The notes under the pieces are model-generated. The model saw nothing but the letters and a program-made list of their open reading frames with translations. It did not search any database and was not told the origin of the DNA. Shown here in pieces: positions 36,508 to 46,059 of a stretch of 64,000 nt of DNA. Source of the stretch: an uncultured Verrucomicrobiota bacterium (GTDB taxonomy: Bacteria > Verrucomicrobiota > Kiritimatiellia > CAIVKH01); assembly GCA_937872895.1 (NCBI GenBank), contig CALMUP010000023.1:100221-164220 (forward strand). The letters run 5' to 3'. A program made the position numbers and the translations under genes. Position 1 is the first letter of the stretch. Every line of letters begins with the position of its first letter.

Positions 36508-39500
36508 TTCTTGAGTACGCGGTCGAGAATCTCCGGGCGCACGGGCTTGGTGATGTAGTCATCCATGCCGGCGGCGAGGCACTTCTCGCGATCGCCCTCA
36601 AGGGCATTGGCGGTCATGGCGATGATTACGGTACGGTTGTCCGGGCGCTCGCGTGCGCGCAGGGCTCGGGTGGCATCATATCCGTCCATCTCCGGCATCT
36701 GGCAGTCCATCAGCACGGCAGCGTAGACGCTGCTCTCCAGGGCTGCCAGGGCTTCGCGCCCGTTCGAAACGGCGTCGGCCTGGTACCCGAGCTGCTCCAG
36801 TTGGCGTTTGGCGACCATCTGGTTGATGGGATTGTCCTCGGCCAGCAGGATGCGACCCCGCATTGTACGGGTCGGGATCTCGACATGGTCCTGGGCGGAG
36901 CGAGGCTCGTCGGGCTGACGATTTTTCAAGCGCACGATCGTGTCCAGCAGGTGGGACTGGTGAGCCGGCTTGACGAGGACCGCGTACTTGGCGGTTTCCC
37001 CGAAATTGCGGGCGGCTTCCGATCGACCCATCGAGGACAATACGATCACGGGCATATCGCGGCCGGTCGCGGTGTTCCGGACGCGGTCCACCAGTTCCGC
37101 GCCGTCCATTTCCGGCATGACCATGTCGGTGATCAGCAGGTCAAACGGATCGTGCCGCTTCTCGGCTTCGTCGAGCAACACCAGGGCCGCACGTCCCGAA
37201 GCCGCCAGCTCCGGTTTCATGCGCCAACCTTCGAGCTGGCGGGCAAGGATCATCCGGTTGGTTGGATGATCATCGACCACCAGGATATGCATTCCCTCCG
37301 GAACGGACCCGTCCGGATGGCGGGATTCCGCGGCAGGGCCCAGGTGCTCGAGGGGCAATTCAAACCAGAAGACCGATCCCTGCCCGAGTTTGCTGGATAC
37401 GCCGATCACGCCCTCCATCAGCGAGACGAGGCGGCGGCAGATGGCTAGACCAAGGCCGGTCCCGCCATGGCGGCGGGCCGATGAACCATCAACCTGCGAA
37501 AATGCCTCAAACAACCGCGATTGACCTTCTGCGGAAATGCCGGAACCGGTGTCCTTGACCTCGAAGCGGATGAAGCGACGGACATCACCCTCCTCGGCGA
37601 TCATGCGGGCCGGCGCAACATGTAGCACGACTTCACCCGCATCGGTAAACTTGATCGCGTTACCGACCAGATTGATCAGCACCTGGCGCAGGTGGCCGGG
37701 ATCGCCCCGCCACCGTCCGGCCAGCGCCGGATCGACATCGAGCAACAACTCCAGGTGTTTGGCCGCGCCGCGTTCGGCAAGCAGGTCGATCACGCCCTCC
37801 ACCAACTCCACAAGGTTCATCTCCTCGGACTCGCGCTTGAGGTGACCGGCCTCGATCTTGGAGAAGTCGAGGATGTCGCTGATAATCGACAGCAACTGGT
37901 CGCCGCTGGCCCGGATCACCCGCACGAAATCGCGTTGTTCATCGGTCAACTTGCTGTCCCACAACAAACCGGTCAGTCCAATGACCGCATTCATCGGGGT
38001 GCGGATCTCGTGGCTCATGTTGGCGAGGAATTCGCTCTTGGCCTGGTTGGCGGCCCGGGCTTCCTCGGCCATGGCATTGGCCCGTTCCGTGGCCAACTCG
38101 AGTTCCCGGCTGATTGCCTCGGCCCGGTCACGCGCTTCGGTGGCATCCTCCATGATGCTGAGCGCGACCTGCTGGCTATGGCGGAGTTCGCTGGCCACGC
38201 GGCGCATTTCCTGCTCGGCGGTTTTCTGGGTGGTGATGTCGATGGCCGCGCCATACCAAACCACCGCACCATCGGGTTGTATTTCCGGAGCGGCGGTGAA
38301 CAACAGCCAGCGCACCGAGGTATCGGCCCGGATCACCCGGTACTCGAACCGGCAGGGACGACCGCTGCGGCCGGCCTGGTCGAGTTCCGCATCGCGCTGT
38401 ATCAGGTCGTCGGGATGGATGGCTGCGCGAATGAGGCGGGAGGTATCCGGTCCGATGTCAGGATCCACGCCAAAGATGTCGCGAACGCCCGGACTCAGGT
38501 ACAGGTAACGTTCATGACCGTCGCGCCGCCAGAGGCTGAACAGGATGCCAGGCATCTGGACGGCCAGGCGGGCCATCTGGTCCAAGGCCTCGCGGCGCTG
38601 TTGCTGCGCAGCCCGTTCACGGCGCAGCAATTCGAGAAACGTCAGGGTCAACCACAACAGCAACCCCAGGGTGGTTGCACCGAGCAGGATGGCGATCCGG
38701 GTCATGCCCCCGTGCACATCCGCGGTGTCCGCCCCGTACACCACGCTGATCCGGCGGTCCATGATCCGGGCAGGAAACGCGACGAATTCCAGCGAACGGC
38801 CGTCGGCAAGGCGATGCCGCCCCATGACCTGCAAGCCGCTGGCGATCGACTCGCGCCATCCGCCCAGCATGGCGGCGACATCCTCGTCCCCGACCGGCGA
38901 AGCGCTGCGGTTGTAGGTCAGGATCGGCGTTGCGGCCGCGTCGACCAGCGCGGCCCAGCCGGACAAGGCAAACCCTTGCGGCTGGAAGTGCCGCTCGACG
39001 TACAGGCGCAGATCCACGGTTGCTTCCGCCCGGTAACCGGCAAGCGGCTCGCCCTGCTCGTTGCGCAACGGACGTTCGAAGCGGATGCGGCTACGATCCC
39101 ATTCGGGTTGCGGCGAGGGTTCGCGGTCATCGAGGGTGACCAACTCGAACCGGACATAGTTGTGGCCGTCCCAACGGATCGCCCGGGATTGCCGAGGCCC
39201 GAGCACGACGAGATGGTCGACCAGATCCTGGTTCCGCGCGCGGAACCGCTTCAAGGTGAGCATGTCACGGGTCGAATACGGCGGGGGCTGCCGGGCGATG
39301 CGGCCAAGCACACCGTCATCCACCAACGATTCGAAGTCGTCGATGAACTGTTCAATGTCGTGGCGCAGGGCAATGGCATCCGAACGGGCGCCGTTGATCC
39401 AGCGCAACCGGAAGGAATCCGCGCCCCGGTCGAACAAGGCGTAGAGCAGCCCGACGGCCACGACCAGGGTCAACGCAGCCAGCGCAGCCAGCAACGGCAG

Positions 39501-39524
39501 GCTTCTGAAGGGTTTGCGCCACAT
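36489..39524 (-). CDS. Hybrid sensor histidine kinase with two receivers
   Basis: 1011 residues. Order: membrane helix (8-30), a large periplasmic sensor region of CHASE type (about 31-275), a second helix ([20 protein letters not shown]), PAS (about 310-440), a coiled coil, HisKA with the His in [10 protein letters not shown], and an ATPase domain with GTGLGLAI. Two receivers follow: REC1 [10 protein letters not shown]...[13 protein letters not shown] and REC2 [10 protein letters not shown]...[11 protein letters not shown]. It has no C-terminal Hpt domain, so relay to a regulator needs a separate Hpt, such as the one encoded at 63431. It is the third gene of the sensory operon. Confidence 0.95.
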   Translation of the reverse strand: MWRKPFRSLPLLAALAALTLVVAVGLLYALFDRGADSFRLRWINGARSDAIALRHDIEQFIDDFESLVDDGVLGRIARQPPPYSTRDMLTLKRFRARNQDLVDHLVVLGPRQSRAIRWDGHNYVRFELVTLDDREPSPQPEWDRSRIRFERPLRNEQGEPLAGYRAEATVDLRLYVERHFQPQGFALSGWAALVDAAATPILTYNRSASPVGDEDVAAMLGGWRESIASGLQVMGRHRLADGRSLEFVAFPARIMDRRISVVYGADTADVHGGMTRIAILLGATTLGLLLWLTLTFLELLRRERAAQQQRREALDQMARLAVQMPGILFSLWRRDGHERYLYLSPGVRDIFGVDPDIGPDTSRLIRAAIHPDDLIQRDAELDQAGRSGRPCRFEYRVIRADTSVRWLLFTAAPEIQPDGAVVWYGAAIDITTQKTAEQEMRRVASELRHSQQVALSIMEDATEARDRAEAISRELELATERANAMAEEARAANQAKSEFLANMSHEIRTPMNAVIGLTGLLWDSKLTDEQRDFVRVIRASGDQLLSIISDILDFSKIEAGHLKRESEEMNLVELVEGVIDLLAERGAAKHLELLLDVDPALAGRWRGDPGHLRQVLINLVGNAIKFTDAGEVVLHVAPARMIAEEGDVRRFIRFEVKDTGSGISAEGQSRLFEAFSQVDGSSARRHGGTGLGLAICRRLVSLMEGVIGVSSKLGQGSVFWFELPLEHLGPAAESRHPDGSVPEGMHILVVDDHPTNRMILARQLEGWRMKPELAASGRAALVLLDEAEKRHDPFDLLITDMVMPEMDGAELVDRVRNTATGRDMPVIVLSSMGRSEAARNFGETAKYAVLVKPAHQSHLLDTIVRLKNRQPDEPRSAQDHVEIPTRTMRGRILLAEDNPINQMVAKRQLEQLGYQADAVSNGREALAALESSVYAAVLMDCQMPEMDGYDATRALRARERPDNRTVIIAMTANALEGDREKCLAAGMDDYITKPVRPEILDRVLKKWIKHP

Positions 39525-39526
39525 GC

Positions 39527-40537
39527 CTAGTCAACCACGAGCAGGGCCACCCACCCGAGGGCCGGGATGGGCTCCGTGAGGACCAGCCGCTCTCCCTCCG
39601 GTCCGGCCAGTCGGGCCACCTGCGGACCAGCCTCGTCGAGCACCGCTGCGGCCAGTTGGCGCACCTCCGCGCTCGGCGACTGGCGCATGTTGTAGTCCTC
39701 GCTGCGGTAACGGTCGCTGCGCACGGTGTTGATGTACCGGTGGTCGGTCAACGGCGGCATGCGCAGGTGCTCGATGGCGATCTCGGTCGCCGCGACGATC
39801 GTGCCCTTGCGGTCGACGAGTGCCCAGGCCCGGTGCTCGGGCCGCAGGAAGTTTTCGACGATCCCGTCCACGGTGACATCAAGGCCCACGACCCCCATCA
39901 GGGTGTTACTGACATGGACCGGCGCAATGCAGGATACCATCCAGCCCCGGCCGGCCGGATCCACATACGGCTCGTCAACCCAGACCACCTTGCGGTCCGG
40001 GTTGTTCGTTTCGTCGGCAAGATAATAAAAATTGAAATCGGGAATGTTCATGCGCGGTTCGTATTGCGACAACACATCGAACGGCGGATAGATCCGGTTG
40101 AGTGAATGGCGGTCGTTGTAGTACGCCTGCACGACGGCGGGACTCTCCTTCAGCATCGCCCGCAACGCGTCGTCGATGCCCTCGGTGGCCCAGGCGACGC
40201 GACGGATCGTGTCATCGACCGGCACCACGCCGGAAACCCACAAGGCCGCACCTCCGTCATCAACCGCCTTGTAGTACACGCCGCCCGCCGCCTCCCGGTA
40301 GTTGCCGGTGTTGACGCCCGAAATGATCACATCCGCGTCGTAGTAGGTCTGCGCCGTGGTTTCCGCCAGCCGGCGGGTGCGCGATTCGATACGCCGCGCA
40401 CTGCCGTCGATCTTCCGGGCCAGCTCGGTGATTGCCGAACGATCCGCGCGCGACTCCTCCATCGGCCTGCCGCATCCGCCCGCCAGCACGGCAAACAGCA
40501 CCAGCACCATGCATCCACCCACGCCTCGCCTGCTCAT
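39527..40537 (-). CDS. Cache-domain sensory lipoprotein
   Basis: 336 residues. A lipoprotein signal ([10 protein letters not shown]) is followed by an extended double-Cache fold, suggested by [37 protein letters not shown] and [17 protein letters not shown], which are typical of dCache_1. There is no membrane kinase or methyl-accepting domain. It would sense a small molecule in the periplasm and pass it to the co-encoded sensors. It overlaps the CHASE4-PAS gene by 4 bases and ends two bases before the hybrid kinase start. Confidence 0.8.
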   Translation of the reverse strand: MSRRGVGGCMVLVLFAVLAGGCGRPMEESRADRSAITELARKIDGSARRIESRTRRLAETTAQTYYDADVIISGVNTGNYREAAGGVYYKAVDDGGAALWVSGVVPVDDTIRRVAWATEGIDDALRAMLKESPAVVQAYYNDRHSLNRIYPPFDVLSQYEPRMNIPDFNFYYLADETNNPDRKVVWVDEPYVDPAGRGWMVSCIAPVHVSNTLMGVVGLDVTVDGIVENFLRPEHRAWALVDRKGTIVAATEIAIEHLRMPPLTDHRYINTVRSDRYRSEDYNMRQSPSAEVRQLAAAVLDEAGPQVARLAGPEGERLVLTEPIPALGWVALLVVD

Positions 40538-41982
40538 GTCCGCTCCTCCCGAGGTCCGTCCTCGTGTTCACGATACCGGATGGTCCGGCCCAGCTCGCGC
40601 AACAACCCGTTCACCTCGCGCTTCAGGTCGAGGATCCGCTCCTCGCGTCCGATCATCGACCGGTTGAACCGCGACAGGTCCTGGATCGACTGGTTGACCT
40701 TCTCCTCTGCCGCCTTCTGCTCGGTGATATCGACAAAACAGATCAGCAGGCTGGGCCGGTTGCGCAACAGGATCGGAACCACCGTCTTGAGCACCGGTAC
40801 GGTCGATCCGTTGCTGCGCAAGACCTGTCCCTCGGAGCGCTCATCCTGCCCCAAGGCTCGAAGCCCGTTATCCTGGCCGATGCGCATCACGGTATGGCAG
40901 ATCCGACCGACCACCTCCTCGCGGCGGGAGCCAATCAACCACAAGGCCGCAGGATTGACATCAAGGATCGTGTGGCGGCTGGTATCCACGATCAGGATCC
41001 CCACCGGGACGGAATCCATGATCGTCTTGAGATACAGCTCCGTCTCCCGCAGCGTGGCGGTCCGTTCATCCAGCTGCCGCGCGATCTCGGCCTGCTGGGA
41101 TTTCCGCTGGTTGCGGACCATCACCGCAAGTCCAATCGCGAGGAACAACACGCCTTGCGCCACCATCGCGACCACGCCCTGGGTGAGGGCGCGCCGACCC
41201 ACCACGGTGATCTCGCGTGGCGCATCCATCAACAACGCCGCCCCCACATCGCCGTAGATATCGAGCAACAGGATCCACGATTCAACCGCGCCGGATGAAC
41301 GGAGCCGCTGGACAAATCGCTCGACCGAGGCAAGGGGCGGTGCGGCAGACGGCTCATGCAAGGATACCCGCATACTGACCAGCCCGGACAAGGCCTCCAT
41401 GTGGGCGGCGTCCAGTTCGCGTCCCATGACCACTACGCCCCTGGGATCGCCCGACCCGTCGGACCGTACAACCGGGCTCGCCGCGATCCGGAATACCCGG
41501 CCATCGAGCCGGTAGTAGCCGCGTACATCCCGGGACATCAACGGTTGGAGCAGCGGATGACCGTCCCCGAGCTGTTCCCGTTCGTCTGTATTCACCGTCA
41601 GTTCGCGCTGCTCGCCCTGTTCCGGGTCGTGCACGCTGCGATAGACAAATCGACCAGACGCATCAAGGATCCACAGCAGGTCGAACAACCCGCGTACACT
41701 ACCGTCGACCGGAATGTTCCGGTCGACGAATTCCGGATCCGGAGCCTCCAAGAACGCGATCGTTTCATCCCACATCGCGTAATCGCCACACAAGGCTTCG
41801 AGGTCCCGCTGCTCGCGGTCGAGCGCCAGACGCAACCGCTGGACCGCATCTTCAATGAACAGGTTCTGCAACCGTTGAAACTGTGGGTAGATGATCCAGC
41901 GCTGGATGAGCAGGGAGAGGCCGAGGAACAAGGCGAACAGCGTCGTCACGAAGCCGATCTTTTTGACCGTTCGGTTCATCAT
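40534..41982 (-). CDS. CHASE4-PAS membrane sensor without kinase domain
   Basis: 482 residues from ATG 41982, with GGGAGG eight bases upstream. A membrane helix (10-28), a periplasmic CHASE4 domain (30-250, with LRLALDREQRDLEALCGDYAMWDET, here given as its first and last parts LRLALDREQ and DYAMWDET), a second helix (270-295) and one cytoplasmic PAS (about 320-430). It ends in a coiled coil, DLKREVNGLLRELGR, and has no HisKA or GGDEF domain. It may hand its signal to the hybrid kinase encoded two genes later. First gene of the operon, divergent from the STAS gene. Confidence 0.85.
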   Translation of the reverse strand: MMNRTVKKIGFVTTLFALFLGLSLLIQRWIIYPQFQRLQNLFIEDAVQRLRLALDREQRDLEALCGDYAMWDETIAFLEAPDPEFVDRNIPVDGSVRGLFDLLWILDASGRFVYRSVHDPEQGEQRELTVNTDEREQLGDGHPLLQPLMSRDVRGYYRLDGRVFRIAASPVVRSDGSGDPRGVVVMGRELDAAHMEALSGLVSMRVSLHEPSAAPPLASVERFVQRLRSSGAVESWILLLDIYGDVGAALLMDAPREITVVGRRALTQGVVAMVAQGVLFLAIGLAVMVRNQRKSQQAEIARQLDERTATLRETELYLKTIMDSVPVGILIVDTSRHTILDVNPAALWLIGSRREEVVGRICHTVMRIGQDNGLRALGQDERSEGQVLRSNGSTVPVLKTVVPILLRNRPSLLICFVDITEQKAAEEKVNQSIQDLSRFNRSMIGREERILDLKREVNGLLRELGRTIRYREHEDGPREERT

Positions 41983-42111
41983 GCGTGGTGCCTCCCACTG
42001 TACCCGAGCGCCCGGCGGTTGTCACGCGAACGGCGCTGGATTCGCCCGCTGCACCGTGCTACCATCCGGTCCAGCCACAAGCCCTGCGGTGGCGCGAATG
42101 GAGGGTCCGGC

Positions 42112-42444
42112 ATGAAACTCGATGTGAGCTGGCGGAACGAGAACCTGGTCATCACGCTGACCGGAGCACTAACCATGGACAACGCGGGGCGGCTGGTCGC
42201 GCAACTCCGCAGCCTGATCGCCCCGCCCTGCCGCCGGTGCATCCTCGACCTGGCCGCGCTCGAATCGATCGACAGCTCGGGCATCGGCGCCCTCGCCACC
42301 AGCGTCGACACCGCCCGCGAACGCCAGGCCACGCTGGTGTTGTGCGCCGTCCCGGCGAGGGTGCGGCAAACCATCGAGATCGCCCGCGCCGACCGCTTCC
42401 TCGCCCTGTTTCCCGACGTGGACGCCGCGGTGAACGCGCCCTGA
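42112..42444 (+). CDS. Stand-alone STAS-domain protein (anti-sigma factor antagonist-like)
   Basis: 110 residues from ATG 42112, with GGAGGG six bases upstream. A single STAS domain with the conserved phospho-switch Ser in DSSG (54-57), as in SpoIIAA and RsbV. The unphosphorylated form usually binds a partner kinase or effector. It is flanked by the sensory operon (divergent) and the end of the exopolysaccharide cluster (convergent). No anti-sigma factor gene adjoins it, so its partner may be the HATPase domain encoded at 61821. Confidence 0.9.
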   Translation: MKLDVSWRNENLVITLTGALTMDNAGRLVAQLRSLIAPPCRRCILDLAALESIDSSGIGALATSVDTARERQATLVLCAVPARVRQTIEIARADRFLALFPDVDAAVNAP

Positions 42445-42472
42445 TCACCCTGGCGGCGAAATCCCGCGCGGT

Positions 42473-43858
42473 TCATGACGCCGGCTCCCTGGTCCCGGTC
42501 AACCGGTCCGCCACCCGCGCGAGCTGCAGGCTCCGCAACGCCGCGCCGCGGAAGCCCCCGGCCCGGTAGGTCATCCCCGCCTCGCGGCACCGCATCGCCA
42601 CCGCGACCAGCCAGCCGATCCCGGCGCTGTCGATGAACTCCACCGCCGACGCCTCGATGTGCACCGCGGCGAGATCCGCCGTCCACGCCGCCGCCACCCG
42701 GTCGCTCCACGCCGCCAACCCGTCCCCGGTCACCTCCATCGGCAAGGTCAGATGCAACACCCGGTCGGTCACCTCGATCAACCCGCCACGCCCCGCTTCC
42801 ACCAACGAAGCCCGCCGCCGTTCCGCCGCCGCGCGATCGACGTGGTGCTCGAGGTACTCCACCAGCGCGAATTCCCCGAGCAACCGCCGCACCCGCTCCG
42901 TTCCGCCGTACAGCAGCAACCGCCCGCCCCGCCGCCGCAACCGCCGCGCCGCCCCGACCAACCGCCCGAGTTCGTCGCTGGTCAGCCACGACCGGTCGCC
43001 CAGCGAGGCCAGCACCAGCGGTTCGCCTGACGCCACCGCGTCCTCGATCTGCTCCCACGACCACGCCGTTTCGCCGGTCTCCACCGCGCCCGGCGCGGAA
43101 CGGCGCACCCGGTTCCACCGCCACCAGGCCCCGGCCAGGAAACCGATGTTCGACGCGTAGCGCTTGAACAGGCGGCGCGGATTCGTGCCCATGCGCCACA
43201 ACCACTCGAGGCTCAACCGCTGCACCCACACCGGCGCTCGCGTCTGCGCCCCGGCGAGGAAATCCAGCGTCCCCCCCACCCCGATGGCCAGCGGCACCGA
43301 CCAGTGGCGCACATGCAGCTGGATGAACTTTTCCTGCTTGGGCGCACCGAAGGCGACGAGCAGCAGGTGCGGCCGCGTTTCGCGCAACCGCGCAAGGATC
43401 GCCTCGTGGTCCATCTCAAGCAATCCGGCCAGCGGCGGTGAATAACAACCGGCGACCTGCAGCGAGGGATGCCGTTCCACCAGGACCTGCGCCGCCCGCT
43501 CGGCCACCCCCGGCGCGCCTCCGAGCAGGAATACCCGCAACCCCTCGCGCGCGCACGCCGCGGCCAGCAACGGGGTCAGGTCGCTGCCGGTGACCCGCTC
43601 GCGCAACGGCGTGCCCTGGCGGCGCGAGGCCTGGACCACCGGTTGTCCGTCGGCAATGACCAGGTCGGCCTCGAGCAGGATGCGCTGCAGTTCGGGATCG
43701 CGCCGCGCCTGCATCAGGAAGTCGACATTCGCGGTGGCGATGAACCGCGGCACGCCCGCCCGCATGGTGTCGACGCACCACGCGACCGCCTCGTCGAAGG
43801 TGACGTCGTGGAACGGCACCCCGTACACCACCCGGGCCCCGGGTTCACGCGCTACCAT
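42473..43858 (-). CDS. WecG/TagA glycosyltransferase fused to two STAS domains
   Basis: 461 residues from ATG 43858, 7 bases into the flippase gene. Residues 10-240 are a GT26-type WecG/TagA/CpsF transferase: the conserved ATANVDFLMQARRD, ADGQPVVQASR, FLLGGAPGVAE, FGAPKQEKFI and GVGGTLDFLAG. These transfer a sugar (ManNAc-type) to a lipid-linked acceptor at the membrane. Residues 265-345 and 355-455 look like two STAS domains: the first has the degenerate TSDELGRL, the second the canonical DSAG (410-413). A fusion of this enzyme with STAS domains is unusual and hints at direct control of the enzyme by phosphorylation. It is the last gene of the cluster. Confidence 0.85.
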   Translation of the reverse strand: MVAREPGARVVYGVPFHDVTFDEAVAWCVDTMRAGVPRFIATANVDFLMQARRDPELQRILLEADLVIADGQPVVQASRRQGTPLRERVTGSDLTPLLAAACAREGLRVFLLGGAPGVAERAAQVLVERHPSLQVAGCYSPPLAGLLEMDHEAILARLRETRPHLLLVAFGAPKQEKFIQLHVRHWSVPLAIGVGGTLDFLAGAQTRAPVWVQRLSLEWLWRMGTNPRRLFKRYASNIGFLAGAWWRWNRVRRSAPGAVETGETAWSWEQIEDAVASGEPLVLASLGDRSWLTSDELGRLVGAARRLRRRGGRLLLYGGTERVRRLLGEFALVEYLEHHVDRAAAERRRASLVEAGRGGLIEVTDRVLHLTLPMEVTGDGLAAWSDRVAAAWTADLAAVHIEASAVEFIDSAGIGWLVAVAMRCREAGMTYRAGGFRGAALRSLQLARVADRLTGTREPAS

Positions 43859-46059
43859 GGCCACTCCATCCGGGTATCCATGCCGATCTCCTGTTTCTGC
43901 CGCGCCGTCATCTCCTCGACCCGCGCCCGCACCACGGCGAGGGCGGCGGGCGACAACCGGATCCGTTCCTGCAGCCGCGCGGCGAAGGCGCGGGCACGCC
44001 CGACATCCGGCTGCACGGCAAAGAGGTAACTGCCGAGGAACGTGCCGATCATCCGGCCGAGCACCGCGGGATGGCGGTGCGGATCGCGCACCCGGCGCGC
44101 GAGCTCGAAGTCGAGACGCACCGGGCGTCCATCCGGCCGCACCACGAAGTTCGGCAGGCGGTGGTCGGTGTCGAGCAGGCCGCGCGCGAGCATGACCTCG
44201 GTGCCGCGCAGCAACGCCTCCTCGAAGACGGCGGCCTCTCCGGCGCGACCGGCCCGCAGCATCGCCTTGTATTCCTCGGTGGCGTCGCGGCACATGCCGA
44301 GGTCCTCCTCGATCAGCACCTCGGTGTGGCGCGCCACGCGGTGGCGCAGGGTGAAACAGGCGATCGGCTCGGGCACGCCGAGGTCGTCCTTGCGCAGGCG
44401 GGTCAGCGCGTCCCACTCGCGCCGCGCGATGGTGGTGCCGCTGAGCCGCCGCAGGAAGCCGCGCAGGCCGCGCCGGTTCCAGAGCTTGACGATGACCGCG
44501 CGTCCGTCGGGCGCGGTCGTGCGGGCGATGAGCACGTCGGATCCGCGTTCGCGCAGCACGGTCATGCGCGCGCGCCGCGTGCTGACCTCGAGCGCCAGCG
44601 CGGCCAGCTCCGGCGGTGTGGCCGGCGTCGCCATCATGCGCCGCACCACCAGCGCGGCCACCGGCAGGGGCAGCACGGCCAGCACGGCGGACGACACCGC
44701 GACGATCCACGGACCTCCCTGCGCGCGCACCCCCTGCATGACCACCAGCGCCGGGGCCGCATACGCCGCGACCGCCGCCGTGGCGAACAGCGACTGGCGG
44801 GCGAACCGCCCGCCGCCGCCGGGAATGGCGCGCAGCAGGAAAACATGCGCGACGAGGTTGGAGACCGCCATCCCGGTGATGAAACCGGGCAGCGCGGCGA
44901 TCCGGTAACCGGCCCAGGCGAGGACCATGCCGAACGCACCGGCGAGGTTCGCGGTGAAGAGCGCGCGGGAGCGGCCGAGCGCGAGCGGGATGCGGTCCAC
45001 CGTCGCGTTGAGGATCCACGTCCAGATGTACAGCGCGAGCCATTGCGAGATCCACCCCGCCGCGGCGTAGCGTTCATCGTAGAGCACCCCGAAGAACGTC
45101 GGGGCGAACACCGCGAACCCGGCGCAGATCGCCCCGCCCGCCCACAACACCGCCGTGCGCGCCCGCAGCGCGAAGGCGATCAGGCGGGCCGGCTGGTCCT
45201 GGTACTTCGCGAGCAGGGGGAACACCACGGTGTTGGTGAGCCGGGTCGCGACCTGGGTGGCCACGCGGGCGAAGGTCATGCCGATGCTGTAGAGGCCGAG
45301 TTCGCCGAGGGTGAGCAGGCGGCCGAGCACGACGCGGTCGAGGTTGGAGGCGAGGAAGCTGACCACCGTGCTGAGGAACACCCAGCGGCCGAACGCCTGC
45401 AACTCCCGCGCGGCGGCGGGATCCCAGCCGAACCCGTCGCGCGGTCCGTCGTTGTACACATGGCTCATGACCAACCGGGTCAAGCTTCCGGCGAGTCCGC
45501 CCGCGACGATCGCCCAGACGCTGCGGTCGAACCACGCCCAGGCAATGGAGACCAGCAGGGTCACGACTTGCGGAACGAGGGCCAGCGCGGTGAGGCGGCG
45601 CATCTGCATCGCGCGGTTCAACGTGTACAACGCGGTGGAGGAGAATCCGCCGAGCAACGCCATCAGCCCGGCCACCGGAAGCACCTGCGCAAGCTGCGCG
45701 GCCAGCGGATCGGTGCGCCCGAAGAACCACGCCGCCGGATACGCCAGCGCGCAGGAAACCAGCCAGAGTATGAAACCGCGCACGACCTGGATCGTCCAAG
45801 CGGTGCGGAGGAATTTCGGGTCGGTCCCGTTCTTCGCGCGGATGATGCCCGGCCCGAGGCCGAGGTCGGACAGCATCTCCAGCCCCTGCATGAACACGTT
45901 CACCAGCGCCATCAACCCGAACGCCTCCGGGAACAGCAGCCGGGCGAGGATCAGGCTCGAGACGAGCCGGATCACCTGCGACACCCCGTACCCGCCGAGG
46001 GTCCAGAACGAACCGCGCATCGCGGTGTGCTTGGCCGAACTGGCCGGTTTCCCGGTCAT
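43852..46059 (-). CDS. Wzx-like flippase fused to a kinase-like domain
   Basis: 735 residues. Residues 1-490 form a polysaccharide flippase of the MOP superfamily with about 12-14 helices (SFWTLGGYGVSQVIRLVSSL; LLTLGELGLYSIGMTFA). Residues 505-735 are a soluble domain resembling LPS-core kinases (WaaP/Kdo-kinase type): an ATP-site Lys in RAVIVKLWNRRG, a catalytic-loop-like DTDHRLPNFVV, and a DFG-like LDFELARRV. It would move lipid-linked units across the membrane while possibly phosphorylating sugar or protein. It overlaps the polymerase gene by 4 bases. Confidence 0.85.
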   Translation of the reverse strand: MTGKPASSAKHTAMRGSFWTLGGYGVSQVIRLVSSLILARLLFPEAFGLMALVNVFMQGLEMLSDLGLGPGIIRAKNGTDPKFLRTAWTIQVVRGFILWLVSCALAYPAAWFFGRTDPLAAQLAQVLPVAGLMALLGGFSSTALYTLNRAMQMRRLTALALVPQVVTLLVSIAWAWFDRSVWAIVAGGLAGSLTRLVMSHVYNDGPRDGFGWDPAAARELQAFGRWVFLSTVVSFLASNLDRVVLGRLLTLGELGLYSIGMTFARVATQVATRLTNTVVFPLLAKYQDQPARLIAFALRARTAVLWAGGAICAGFAVFAPTFFGVLYDERYAAAGWISQWLALYIWTWILNATVDRIPLALGRSRALFTANLAGAFGMVLAWAGYRIAALPGFITGMAVSNLVAHVFLLRAIPGGGGRFARQSLFATAAVAAYAAPALVVMQGVRAQGGPWIVAVSSAVLAVLPLPVAALVVRRMMATPATPPELAALALEVSTRRARMTVLRERGSDVLIARTTAPDGRAVIVKLWNRRGLRGFLRRLSGTTIARREWDALTRLRKDDLGVPEPIACFTLRHRVARHTEVLIEEDLGMCRDATEEYKAMLRAGRAGEAAVFEEALLRGTEVMLARGLLDTDHRLPNFVVRPDGRPVRLDFELARRVRDPHRHPAVLGRMIGTFLGSYLFAVQPDVGRARAFAARLQERIRLSPAALAVVRARVEEMTARQKQEIGMDTRMEWPW

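Noticed and set aside
43859..45055. Extension of the WecG-STAS reading frame upstream into the flippase gene
   Set aside because: The extra ~400 codons are Arg/Ala-rich and lie over the well-supported flippase/kinase coding sequence; the family fold starts just after ATG 43858.
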